In this document: piece by piece, positions 6,641 to 14,889 of the stretch
How the letters are laid out: each line of letters starts with the position of its first letter
Numbering within the stretch: the stretch's first letter is position 1
Assembly: GCA_014799395.1 (NCBI GenBank)
Contig: JAAVID010000112.1
Location: 1-37,021 of the forward strand
From: Oscillospiraceae bacterium
GTDB taxonomy: Bacteria > Bacillota > Clostridia > Oscillospirales > Ruminococcaceae
Length of the DNA: 37,021 nt
Reading direction: 5' to 3'
Notes under the pieces: model-generated
What the model saw: the letters and a program-made list of their open reading frames with translations, nothing else
The model's database searches: none
What the model was told of the DNA's origin: nothing
Translations under genes and position numbers: made by a program

Positions 6641-9364
6641 ATGAAAAAATTCGGTCTGACAGACAAAGAAGTTGCCGAAAGCAAGGCAAAATACGGCGAC
6701 AACTCAATGACGGAGCAGGCTCACGAGAGCTTCTGGGATAAGCTGAAGGGCAATCTCGGAGACCCGATGATAAAGATACTGATCGTGGCGCTCCTCATAA
6801 ACGTCGTGCTCTCCGTGCTCGGCTATGCGGGAGTTATCAAGGAGGGTGCGCCCGAGTGGTTTGAGCCGCTGGGAATTTTCGTGGCTATCTGCTTAGCAAC
6901 TTTAGTGTCGACTTTCTCCGAGTACCGCAACGAGAACGCGTTCCAGAAGCTCCAGGAAGAGGCTTCGCGCATTATGGTAAAAACCTACCGCAACGGCGTT
7001 ATCGCCGAGGTCGCTATCAACGACATAGTTGTCGGCGACGCTATCCTGCTCCAGTCGGGCGATAAGATCCCCGCGGACGGCATTATCATCGACGGCGACA
7101 TCAAGGTCGACCAGTCGGTGCTGAACGGCGAGAGCCGCGAGGCTAAAAAGCGCGCCGTTCCCGAGGGCTGGACGGATACCGACGAAAACACCGATTTCGA
7201 CAGCGAATACAAGGTCTACCGCGGCGCTGTCGTATGCTCGGGCAACGCTACTATGCAGGTCACCGTTGTCGGCGACAAGTCGGTCTACGGTAAGATCGCG
7301 AGCGAGCTCCAGACGGACGACGACCGCGAAACTCCTCTGAAAGTCAAGCTCGGCAAGCTCGCGGACGGTATTTCCAAATTCGGATATATCGGCGGTATCG
7401 CGATAGCAATTGCAATGCTGTTCAAGACAATAGTTATGTACACGGGCGGCCCCGCGGCTTTCTGGGCGGACAACGGCATTTTCGGGCTTATTGAGGCGGT
7501 AATTCAGGCTGTTATGCTGGCGGTAATTATTATCGTTATGGCTGTTCCCGAGGGTCTGCCGCTTATGATAGCGATAGTTTCCGCGCAGAATATGGGCAAA
7601 ATGCTGAAAGACAACGTATTGGTGCGCAAGGTCGCGGGTATCGAGACCGCGGGCTCGCTGAACATCCTGTTCTCCGATAAAACGGGTACTATAACCAAGG
7701 GCAAGCTCGAGGCTATCAATTTTATTGACGGCGCTGTAAACGAATACAAGACCTTTGACGACATCGGCGGAAAGCTCGGCGACCTGCTGTCATTGTCCAT
7801 TCACAAGAACACATTGTCTATGATCTCGGGCGAGGGCAAGGACAAGCGCGTGCTCGGAGGAAACGCGACGGAACGCGCTATCCTCGGCTACGCGATGAAC
7901 ACCGAATGCAAGGCGGTCGTAAAGGCGGTCGGCAACATTCCGTTCAACTCCACAAACAAATACTCCGCGACGCAGGTAGAGGGCGAATACGACCTCTCGC
8001 TCATCAAGGGCGCGCCCGAGAAGATACTTCAGCGCTGCTCGCACTACTACGACAAGGACGGCAAAAAGCAGCCGTTTGATATGGCACAGCTCAACGCGAA
8101 GATAGACGAGCTCGCAAACCGCGCTATCCGCGTTCTGGCGGTGGCTACGTCCGAGGACGCTCTTGGCGAGGAATCGCTTCCCGCGGGCAACAACTGGACG
8201 CTTGTGGGCTGTCTGGGAATACGCGACGAAGTACGTCCCGAATCCGTTACCGCTATCAAGGAGGTCAAGGGCGCGGGCGTTCAGGTCGTTATGATAACGG
8301 GCGACAGAAAAGAGACCGCGGTCGCTATCGCGAAAGAGGCGGGGCTTATCGACTCCGACAGCAACCTTATGCTCACCTCCGACGAGCTTGCGAAGATGTC
8401 CGACGACGAGATAAAGTCGAAGATAAAGGATATACGAGTTATCGCGCGCGCGCTGCCTACCGACAAGAGCCGTCTGGTTCGTCTCGCGCAGGAGCTTGAC
8501 CTCGTAGCCGGAATGACGGGCGACGGCGTAAACGACTCCCCCGCGCTCAAGAAAGCCGACGTCGGCTTCGCAATGGGCGGCGGAACGGAGGTCGCAAAGG
8601 AAGCCTCCGACATCGTTATCCTCGACGACAACTTCAACTCTATCGACCGCGCGATTTTGTACGGGCGCACGATCTTTAACTCGATACGCAAGTTTATCGT
8701 GTTCCAGCTTACCATCAACGTGGCGGCGGTCCTGGTCTCGTTTGTCTGCCCGCTTATCGGCATTGCGAACCCGCTGTCCGTTATTCAGATACTCTGGGTG
8801 AACCTCGTAATGGATACCTTGGCGGCTCTGGCGTTCGGCGGCGAGCCCGCTCTCGAGCGCTTTATGCACGAAATGCCCAAGCGCAGAAACGAGCCGATCA
8901 TCAGCAAGTATATGATGTCGGAGATCATCGTCGGCGCGGGCTGGACGTTTATACTGTCGATCGTAATGCTGATACTCGGTTCGTTCCCGAGCGGCAATCC
9001 GACGAGCTTCCTCGAACAGTGGGGGCTTCTGCGCGATGATGTCGCTGCGGGCTTTGACGAGCAGCACGCTATACTGCACACGGCGTACTTCGCGTTCTTC
9101 ATCTTCATTGCGGTGTTCAACGCGTTCAACGCGCGTACCGACCGTATGAACCTGTTTGACAATCTGGGCAAGAACAAGGGCTTTTTGACGGTATTCGGTA
9201 TTATAGCGATAGTTCAGATACTGATGACGTATCTCGGCAGAGGTATTCTCTCGGGCTGGGGACTTACTCTCACGGAATGGCTGGTAGTTCTTATCCCGGC
9301 TATCTCGATAATCCCGATAGACCTGATAAGAAAAGCAATAGCAGGCTCTTCGGCGAAAAATTAA
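6641..9364 (+). CDS. P2B-type Ca2+-transporting ATPase
   Basis: This 907-residue P-type ATPase should pump Ca2+ out of the cytoplasm at the cost of ATP. All catalytic parts are present: the actuator motif NGES (162-165), PEGLP in helix 4 (303-307), the phosphorylation site DKTGT with D346, and the hinge TGDGVND (626-632). Helix 6 reads LWVNLVMDTLAALAFGGEP, close to plasma-membrane (PMCA-like) calcium pumps. About ten membrane helices are expected. Length is normal for the family and no calmodulin-like tail is seen. An AAGGAAA site lies 8-9 nt before the ATG. The gene is in series between the kinase and terD genes, where many Ter clusters carry a TerC-type membrane protein, so it is probably the ion-transport part of the stress system. 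Confidence 0.93.
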   Translation: MKKFGLTDKEVAESKAKYGDNSMTEQAHESFWDKLKGNLGDPMIKILIVALLINVVLSVLGYAGVIKEGAPEWFEPLGIFVAICLATLVSTFSEYRNENAFQKLQEEASRIMVKTYRNGVIAEVAINDIVVGDAILLQSGDKIPADGIIIDGDIKVDQSVLNGESREAKKRAVPEGWTDTDENTDFDSEYKVYRGAVVCSGNATMQVTVVGDKSVYGKIASELQTDDDRETPLKVKLGKLADGISKFGYIGGIAIAIAMLFKTIVMYTGGPAAFWADNGIFGLIEAVIQAVMLAVIIIVMAVPEGLPLMIAIVSAQNMGKMLKDNVLVRKVAGIETAGSLNILFSDKTGTITKGKLEAINFIDGAVNEYKTFDDIGGKLGDLLSLSIHKNTLSMISGEGKDKRVLGGNATERAILGYAMNTECKAVVKAVGNIPFNSTNKYSATQVEGEYDLSLIKGAPEKILQRCSHYYDKDGKKQPFDMAQLNAKIDELANRAIRVLAVATSEDALGEESLPAGNNWTLVGCLGIRDEVRPESVTAIKEVKGAGVQVVMITGDRKETAVAIAKEAGLIDSDSNLMLTSDELAKMSDDEIKSKIKDIRVIARALPTDKSRLVRLAQELDLVAGMTGDGVNDSPALKKADVGFAMGGGTEVAKEASDIVILDDNFNSIDRAILYGRTIFNSIRKFIVFQLTINVAAVLVSFVCPLIGIANPLSVIQILWVNLVMDTLAALAFGGEPALERFMHEMPKRRNEPIISKYMMSEIIVGAGWTFILSIVMLILGSFPSGNPTSFLEQWGLLRDDVAAGFDEQHAILHTAYFAFFIFIAVFNAFNARTDRMNLFDNLGKNKGFLTVFGIIAIVQILMTYLGRGILSGWGLTLTEWLVVLIPAISIIPIDLIRKAIAGSSAKN

Positions 9365-9380
9365 CGTAAATTAAGCATGA

Positions 9381-9403
9381 GGATAACGGGATTTCCGTTA
9401 TCC
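9381..9403 (+). promoter_or_regulatory. Hairpin in the leader of terD
   Basis: A perfect 9-bp stem, GGATAACGG / CCGTTATCC, with a GATTT loop lies between the calcium ATPase gene and terD. It ends 17 nt before the GGAGG of terD. No run of T follows, so it is unlikely to be a plain terminator. It may be an mRNA processing or stabilising hairpin that raises terD output relative to the pump gene. Confidence 0.5.
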
Positions 9404-9433
9404 CGTGCGCCTAACAATAAGGAGGAAATAATT

Positions 9434-10018
9434 ATGGCAGTAAATCTTTCTAAGGGTCAGCGCGTAAGCCTTGACAAATCGGTAACTATGGCAAGGATCG
9501 GTCTGGGCTGGGACACCAACCGCTACGACGGCGGTCAGGACTTCGACCTGGACGCGTGCGTGTTCCTGCTGGGCGCTAACGGCAAGGTGCTCACGGACGA
9601 CGACTTTGTATTCTATAACAACCTTTCGGCGAGAAACGGCGCTGTCGTACACACCGGCGACAACAGAACGGGCGAGGGCGACGGCGACGACGAGGCGATC
9701 ATCATCGATTTCGCCAAGGTTCCCGCGGAGGTCGAAAAGATCGCGGTCACGGTAACGATTTTCGACGCGGAGCAGAAGCGCCAGAACTTCGGTCAGGTAT
9801 CCAACTCCTATGTACGAGTGCTCAAGATCGATACTCCCGACGACGTTGGCGGCGAAGAGGTTCTGCGTTTCGACCTCGTTGAGGAATTCTCCATTGAGAC
9901 GGCGCTTGTGGTATGCGAGATCTACCGCTACAACGGCGACTGGAAGTTCAACGCGGTAGCGGCGGGCTATCAGGGCGGTCTGGAAGCGCTTTGCAAGGCT
10001 TACGGCGTAAATGTCTGA
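9434..10018 (+). CDS. terD: TerD-family calcium-binding stress protein
   Basis: This is a 194-residue TerD domain protein of normal length. It starts MAVNLSKGQRVSL and carries the acidic calcium-binding segments DFDLDA (36-41) and GDNRTGEGDGDDE (75-87), followed by FNAVAAGYQGGLEALC near the end. TerD proteins are soluble beta-sandwich proteins that bind Ca2+ and are needed for tellurite and general stress tolerance. Their biochemical output is still unclear. The ATG at 9434 has an ideal GGAGG 8 nt upstream; in-frame codons further upstream lie in the hairpin leader and are rejected. A calcium pump gene directly before it and a second TerD-domain gene directly after it suggest joint action. 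Confidence 0.95.
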   Translation: MAVNLSKGQRVSLDKSVTMARIGLGWDTNRYDGGQDFDLDACVFLLGANGKVLTDDDFVFYNNLSARNGAVVHTGDNRTGEGDGDDEAIIIDFAKVPAEVEKIAVTVTIFDAEQKRQNFGQVSNSYVRVLKIDTPDDVGGEEVLRFDLVEEFSIETALVVCEIYRYNGDWKFNAVAAGYQGGLEALCKAYGVNV

Positions 10019-10063
10019 CAACGTATAAATTAAGGAATTTTAAAGCGAAAGGGGGCGGGGCTT

Positions 10064-11287
10064 GTGGATATTAAGCAGATGATAGCTCAAGCGGCGGCGG
10101 GGTCGTCGGTTGCTTTGCCGTCGGGCGAGTTCGAGGGACCGCTGATAATAAGCAAGCCCCTGCGCCTTATCGGTAAAAATACTACGATCTGGGCGAAAAG
10201 ATCGCCCGTTATCGAGATAAACTCAAACGGCGTTTCTATCGAGAATATCCGCGCTGAGCTCACCGAGGGAAGCATTAACGACGTCGCGGTCGCGGCGAAC
10301 GTGCTTGCCGCGGCAAAGGATATTGAGGTCCTCGGAGGAGTTCGCGGATTCGGCGCTGAGGACGGCTTTTTTGACGTTCCGCGCGCTATCGAGCTGGGCG
10401 AATTCGAGGCGGACAGCGTGAATACGTTTACGCTCGCCGTCAACGTTCCCGACAAGACCGAGATAGTGTGCGGCATCGGCGAGGTTTCTTTTTCTCCGAG
10501 CGTTCTTACGGCGGGGAGAAACGAGCTGACTGTGACCGTTTCGGGAATTTCGGCGCAGACCTATCTGTACGCGGAGGTGCTGTTTAAAAGCAAATTCACG
10601 CGGAGGATATACCTTACGGGCAGACCTAAAACAGACGTTCCCAAAGCGGAGAACAAGCGGATTTACACCGCTCCAGAGCGTGATTTTTCGCGCGCGGCGC
10701 TCCCCGAGCCGATAGGCACAACGGACGTTATCTCAATGACGAGAACGCCCGATACGTCGCTTCCGTCGTTGGAGATGAAGCGCGGTCAGCGCGTATCGTT
10801 GTCACAATACATAGGGAGCCGATTTGAGATTTTTTTCACCTGCGAGAAGCCGCAAGGATATGAGATCGACCCGTATGTATTCCTGCTCGGCGAAAACGAG
10901 CAGTCGTTCGGGGATTCGGGGCTGGTGTTCTTCGGGAACGAGCGCTCCGAAAACGGCGAGGCGGTCTACTTCCCCGCCGACGGTCACGTTGAGATCGACC
11001 TGGCGAAGGTCGATTTCAGAGTGCGGAAGATAGCCTTGGCGTACTCGATATACGCGGGCGATACGCGGAAAAATTTCTCGTCGGTAAGAGTGCCGCGCGT
11101 GTCGATAAGAGCGGGCGGAGAGCGCGTTTCGTTCGTTATGGAGGGGCTTGCGGCGGAGGCTACCGTCGTCGCTATGGAATTTTATCTGTACAAGGGCGAG
11201 TGGAAGATCTCCGCTGTCGGCGCGGGCTATAAGGACGGTATGGCTAAGCTGTGCAATCGGTACGGTATCGATGTCGTGGACGAATAA
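10064..11287 (+). CDS. Beta-rich N-terminal region fused to a degenerate TerD domain
   Basis: This 407-residue protein is of unusual build. Residues 15-95 read like a short right-handed beta-helix (ALPSGEFEGPLIISKPLRLI, then VIEINSNGVSIENI). Residues 110-190 look like a beta-sandwich module. Residues 239-405 form a TerD domain, starting MKRGQRVSLSQ and ending AVGAGYKDGMAKLCNRYGI. The TerD part keeps the fold but has lost the long acidic calcium loop: the segment matching GDNRTGEGDGDDE in the upstream TerD is only NERSENGE, and DFDLDA is EIDPYV. It therefore probably binds calcium poorly and may bind a partner or the canonical TerD. The start is GTG with AGGGGG about 9 nt upstream. It lies 45 nt after terD and 18 nt before the yceG-like gene. 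Confidence 0.75.
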   Translation: MDIKQMIAQAAAGSSVALPSGEFEGPLIISKPLRLIGKNTTIWAKRSPVIEINSNGVSIENIRAELTEGSINDVAVAANVLAAAKDIEVLGGVRGFGAEDGFFDVPRAIELGEFEADSVNTFTLAVNVPDKTEIVCGIGEVSFSPSVLTAGRNELTVTVSGISAQTYLYAEVLFKSKFTRRIYLTGRPKTDVPKAENKRIYTAPERDFSRAALPEPIGTTDVISMTRTPDTSLPSLEMKRGQRVSLSQYIGSRFEIFFTCEKPQGYEIDPYVFLLGENEQSFGDSGLVFFGNERSENGEAVYFPADGHVEIDLAKVDFRVRKIALAYSIYAGDTRKNFSSVRVPRVSIRAGGERVSFVMEGLAAEATVVAMEFYLYKGEWKISAVGAGYKDGMAKLCNRYGIDVVDE

Positions 11288-11305
11288 TTCGGGAGGTAAC
11301 GGGCT

Positions 11306-13474
11306 TTGGAGTTTACGAGATATGTCGGATATGACAACGCCGACGGTTTTCGGGGATTCTTAATTGAACAGTTTGTCGCGGCACAGCAAAACGGGCTGTT
11401 CTTTAAGGAGAAGCTGCCGCTTGCCGCTACCGATGAAATATCGGCTGCGGCTGAATATACCGCTTCGAGCTTTGAGAACGCGGAGGATATTAAGCGCGGA
11501 CTGGATATGTTTCTGCATAAGGCGAATATCCCCTGCGACAGCGCAAGGCTCGCCGAGATAATGGCGGGCGCGGTGGCGGAGTGCGGCGCTAACAAGAAGA
11601 ATACTTATTTCGTGGTGCTGTGCTGGCTGATAAAGTATCTCGGCACACGACCGAGTACCGTGCTGTATATAGGCTCGGCGACGCTGCGCGAGCTGTATTT
11701 TCTGTATATGCTCGCGGTGACGGGCGTTAAGGTGGTGCTCGTGAGCTATGGGCTGGACGCGGATTTCAATAAGTTCCCGTACAAGGACAAGGTAACGGTA
11801 AAGGGAGGGCAGAATACCTCCCCGATACAGATCGATTTCGGGAAGATAGACCTCTCAAAGGAGGCTAAGCTCGCCGAAATGCGCACCGAGGGAGAACGCG
11901 TGAGCGGTCTTGTAAAGCGGCTCGACACGTCGGCGGCGGGGATCTTCGAGGATATACTCAAGGACAGAAAATCGCGCGTTGTCGGAAACGGCGGCGTGTT
12001 CACCGAGGACGGCGAGATACCCGTATACTCGGCGGCGCTGATAGGCTTTGACGAGGAGACCGTGTACACGAATATGCTCGTCAAGTTCAAGGAGAGCTTC
12101 GCGGGGCTGAAAAAACAGCTCATCTTTATCGAGAAACCGCTTGAAAATCCCAACGCCGAGGAAGTCCGCGCGCTCGGGAGCGTTCCCCGGACAAGCACCT
12201 CGGAAATGATAGACGCGCTCGCTATGCAGATAACGCTCAGCGGCGACGCTACAAGAACGGCGCTCGCGAGGAAAACGCTTGTCGAGCTGCTGAACGAGCT
12301 GAACACGGGCAATCAGACGGTGGTGTTAAATTACGGCAACAAGCTGATAACTTGGCTGTACCGCTGCACTCAGGCGCGGAAGTACGCCGTGCGGTACGAG
12401 GATATTCCGGTGATACTGTACTACGGCGATATTTCGCAGTCGGAGATGTATTTCCTTAACTTTATGTCGCGGTGCGGCTTTGATACCGTGTACATCTCGC
12501 CGAACAAGAATAACTCGGCGCTCGTTATCGACAAGAATATCGGCGGCAGAATGCAGGTCTTTGAGCTTCCTCAAAGCAAGGAGAGCGGAGGTTATCCGAA
12601 CAAGGCGGTCAAAATGAAGGTCGCGACCGTGGCGTATTCCGCCGAGCGCGATCTCGATACTATGCTGTACGGCGGCGATACGGGAATTTATCGGAGCTTC
12701 CAGTTCCCGAACAGCCAGTCGGTCACGCTGAAGACCACGTTCGAGGAAATAGGGATACTGTGGAAGCAGGAGGCGCGGTTCAGAACGGGCTTTGCCACGG
12801 CGGGAAATCTGGTCTCCGTGCCGAATATCTTCGCGAAGATAAGCGGCGTTGAGGACGGAAATCTGGGCAATTACTGGGAGGACGTGCGGCAGAAGCTCAC
12901 TCCGGATACTTTCCTTATCGTCAAGGAGAAGAATCCCGAAAACGAGCCCGTGGAGGACTTGTCCGTTTATCGGCAGTTCTACCGCAACGGACAGTATGAC
13001 TTTGAGAAGTTCAAAGCAAGCACGCTGAATAAATTCAGCTACCTGCCGGACAGGGTACAGGATATGCTGTTCTATAAGCTCCAGGAGGTCGTTTCGAGCG
13101 GATTTCTGAAGCTGGAGGGCGACGAGCTGATGTGCGGCGTGCTGAATCACGGCATGAACCTTACCAAAAAATTTACGCAGATGATACAGCGTTTCGACTT
13201 CACACGGACTATCCCGAAGCTGATATACATCGACGCGATCGAAGATACGTTCTTATTGTGGGAATGCATACATCTTGTGCTGTGCAATCTGATAGGCTTT
13301 GACATACTCATATATACTCCGACGGGCTATAAGAACCTCGAGACCTACGTTTCGACGGACGCGTTTGAAGAGCATATAATGAACCAATTTTTATATGACG
13401 TGGAGGTTCCGAAGTTTAAAATACCCTCCGAGGAAAAGAACGGTTTTTTCGGAAAGCTGTTCGGAAAACACTAG
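11306..13474 (+). CDS. YceG-type protein of Ter operons
   Basis: This 722-residue soluble protein resembles B. subtilis YceG, the 'biosynthetic module' component found beside TerD and TelA genes. Two similar motifs stand out: NTYFVVLCWLIKYL...TVLYIGSATLRELYFLYML in the first half, and IPVILYYGDISQSEMYFLNFM then GFDTVYISPNKNNSA near residues 370-400. They suggest a repeated Rossmann-like unit. The protein is longer than the roughly 540 residues I recall for YceG; the added length seems to lie in the N-terminal part. Its chemistry is not established in the family. The start is TTG at 11306, supported by GGGAGGT 8-9 nt upstream. The next gene, telA, follows after 48 nt, the same order as yceG-yceH in B. 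subtilis. Confidence 0.78.
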   Translation: MEFTRYVGYDNADGFRGFLIEQFVAAQQNGLFFKEKLPLAATDEISAAAEYTASSFENAEDIKRGLDMFLHKANIPCDSARLAEIMAGAVAECGANKKNTYFVVLCWLIKYLGTRPSTVLYIGSATLRELYFLYMLAVTGVKVVLVSYGLDADFNKFPYKDKVTVKGGQNTSPIQIDFGKIDLSKEAKLAEMRTEGERVSGLVKRLDTSAAGIFEDILKDRKSRVVGNGGVFTEDGEIPVYSAALIGFDEETVYTNMLVKFKESFAGLKKQLIFIEKPLENPNAEEVRALGSVPRTSTSEMIDALAMQITLSGDATRTALARKTLVELLNELNTGNQTVVLNYGNKLITWLYRCTQARKYAVRYEDIPVILYYGDISQSEMYFLNFMSRCGFDTVYISPNKNNSALVIDKNIGGRMQVFELPQSKESGGYPNKAVKMKVATVAYSAERDLDTMLYGGDTGIYRSFQFPNSQSVTLKTTFEEIGILWKQEARFRTGFATAGNLVSVPNIFAKISGVEDGNLGNYWEDVRQKLTPDTFLIVKEKNPENEPVEDLSVYRQFYRNGQYDFEKFKASTLNKFSYLPDRVQDMLFYKLQEVVSSGFLKLEGDELMCGVLNHGMNLTKKFTQMIQRFDFTRTIPKLIYIDAIEDTFLLWECIHLVLCNLIGFDILIYTPTGYKNLETYVSTDAFEEHIMNQFLYDVEVPKFKIPSEEKNGFFGKLFGKH

Positions 13475-13522
13475 GGCATATCGCCCCCGACCGCGGCATT
13501 TGCCGCAAGAAAGGACTAAAAA

Positions 13523-14698
13523 ATGGGATTACAATTCACACCCGGAGCGGCTCAGCAGGCAAGCCCCGAGATCGACACTACGGCTACTACCGTCACTACG
13601 GCTTCGCCCGCGGTTACACCCGCTATTCTCGACGCTAAGATCGAGGAGGCAAAGAACTTCAACATCGTTGTAAAAACGGACGAGATCAAGCAGCAGCTCG
13701 CTACGAGCAAGGAGATAGATCAGCTCGTTTCCACCATTAACGTAAACGACAGCTCGACTATCGTAAAGTTCGGCGCGGAGGCTGCAGACCAGATCTCCCA
13801 GGCTTCCGACCAGGTGCTCAATTCTATGAGCATCGAGCAGATCAACGACACGGGCGTTATGCTGAAAAACCTCGCGGCTATCATGGATCAGTTCGACATC
13901 AAGGAGCTTGAGGAAGAGAAGCCGGGACTTTTCGGCAATCTCAAGAAAAAGCTCGACAAGATACTCAACAAGTACGATACAATGGGCAAGGAGATCGACA
14001 AGATATACGTTCAGCTCAAGCAGTACGAGGTCGAGATAGAACAGGCGAACAACAAGCTCGGCAGTATGTACGAGGCTAATCTCGGATATTATCAGCAGCT
14101 CGTAAAGTATATTATGGCGGGCGAGCAGGGCGTAAAAGAGCTTGACCAGTTTATCGACGAGTACAAGGCAAAGGTTGAGGCAAACCCCGACGACGGCACT
14201 ATCCGTATGGACTTATCAAATCTTCAGCAGATGCGCGAGATACTCGATCAGCGCGTAATGGACCTGAAGATCGCCGAGAACGTCGCTTTGCAGACCGTTC
14301 CCATGCTGAAAACGATGGAGTACTCCAACCTCAATCTCGTGCGCAAGATAAACTCCGCGTTTATAATCACTATGCCCGTGTTCAAGCAGTCGCTCGCGCA
14401 GGCTATTATGCTGAAAAGGCAGAAGATACAGGCGGACTCTCTCGCGGCTCTCGACGAAAAGACCAACGAACTGCTCCTCAAGAACGCGCAGAATACCGTC
14501 AACCAGTCCAAGGCGGTGGCGGCAATGTCGGCGAACTCATCCATTAAGGTCGAGACCCTCCAGCAGACATGGCAGACTATCGTCACCGGTATCGACGAGG
14601 TTCAGCAGATACAGGATCAGGCCCGCGAAAAGCGCAAGCAGGACGCTGTCGCGTTAGAGCAGATAAAGTCCGACTACAAAAAGCGAATGAAAGCATAA
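13523..14698 (+). CDS. telA: TelA/YceH-family toxic anion resistance protein
   Basis: This 391-residue, mostly helical and charged protein matches the TelA (toxic anion resistance) family. It has a Thr/Ala-rich N-terminal 40 residues, then long amphipathic helices such as LFGNLKKKLDKILNKYDTMG and EVEIEQANNKLGSMYEANLG. The family core ETLQQTWQTIVTGIDEVQQI is near residues 350-370. No membrane segment or signal peptide is seen. TelA proteins accompany TerD and YceG in resistance to tellurite, cell-wall stress and antibiotics; the mechanism is unresolved. AAGGA lies 8 nt before the ATG. A small GCGGC/GCCGC hairpin (13493-13506) precedes the ribosome site. This is the last gene of the operon, and a strong hairpin follows 7 nt after the stop. 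Confidence 0.92.
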   Translation: MGLQFTPGAAQQASPEIDTTATTVTTASPAVTPAILDAKIEEAKNFNIVVKTDEIKQQLATSKEIDQLVSTINVNDSSTIVKFGAEAADQISQASDQVLNSMSIEQINDTGVMLKNLAAIMDQFDIKELEEEKPGLFGNLKKKLDKILNKYDTMGKEIDKIYVQLKQYEVEIEQANNKLGSMYEANLGYYQQLVKYIMAGEQGVKELDQFIDEYKAKVEANPDDGTIRMDLSNLQQMREILDQRVMDLKIAENVALQTVPMLKTMEYSNLNLVRKINSAFIITMPVFKQSLAQAIMLKRQKIQADSLAALDEKTNELLLKNAQNTVNQSKAVAAMSANSSIKVETLQQTWQTIVTGIDEVQQIQDQAREKRKQDAVALEQIKSDYKKRMKA

Positions 14699-14704
14699 TA
14701 TTAA

Positions 14705-14730
14705 ACGCTCCACGGAAATCCGCGGAGCGT
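14705..14730 (+). terminator. Hairpin ending the Ter operon
   Basis: An 11-position stem with one mismatch joins ACGCTCCACGG to CCGCGGAGCGT with an AAAT loop, 7 nt after the telA stop. No U-tract follows. Instead the second structured repeat begins at once, so termination may depend on the combined structure. Confidence 0.6.
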
Positions 14731-14889
14731 CAGACTGTCGATAAACCCTCGCACCGCGCCGCCGCAAAGCGGCGGCGCTTACTTCGTCACAAAGCCCACA
14801 CGGCAGGCACAAAGCCTTGCCGTGCGGGCTTTTCCTCGTCTGCGAGTGTTTCTCGCCAGTCTGGGAAATGCTAGTAAAAAATACTTTTT
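14730..14889. repeat. Structured dispersed repeat, copy 2
   Basis: This is the second copy of the element at 1662-1820. The outer stem is CAGACTGTCGA (14731-14741) with TCGCCAGTCTG (14853-14863; one mismatch). The CTCGCA/TGCGAG stem is unchanged (14748-14753 and 14842-14847 region). The GC hairpin (14756-14778) has an AAA loop in place of TTT. The 14-bp hairpin (14791-14804 with 14819-14832) differs from copy 1 at several pairs, and four of these changes are compensated on the other arm. Homology ends at 14889, inside the stop codon of the aminopeptidase gene. It sits between convergent genes, directly 3' of a minus-strand gene, the same side as in copy 1. Confidence 0.8.

Noticed and set aside
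7790-9079. A 429-codon open frame on the minus strand opposite the calcium ATPase gene
   Set aside because: Its translation is Arg/His/Val-rich with no recognisable domain, while the plus-strand frame has every P-type ATPase motif.
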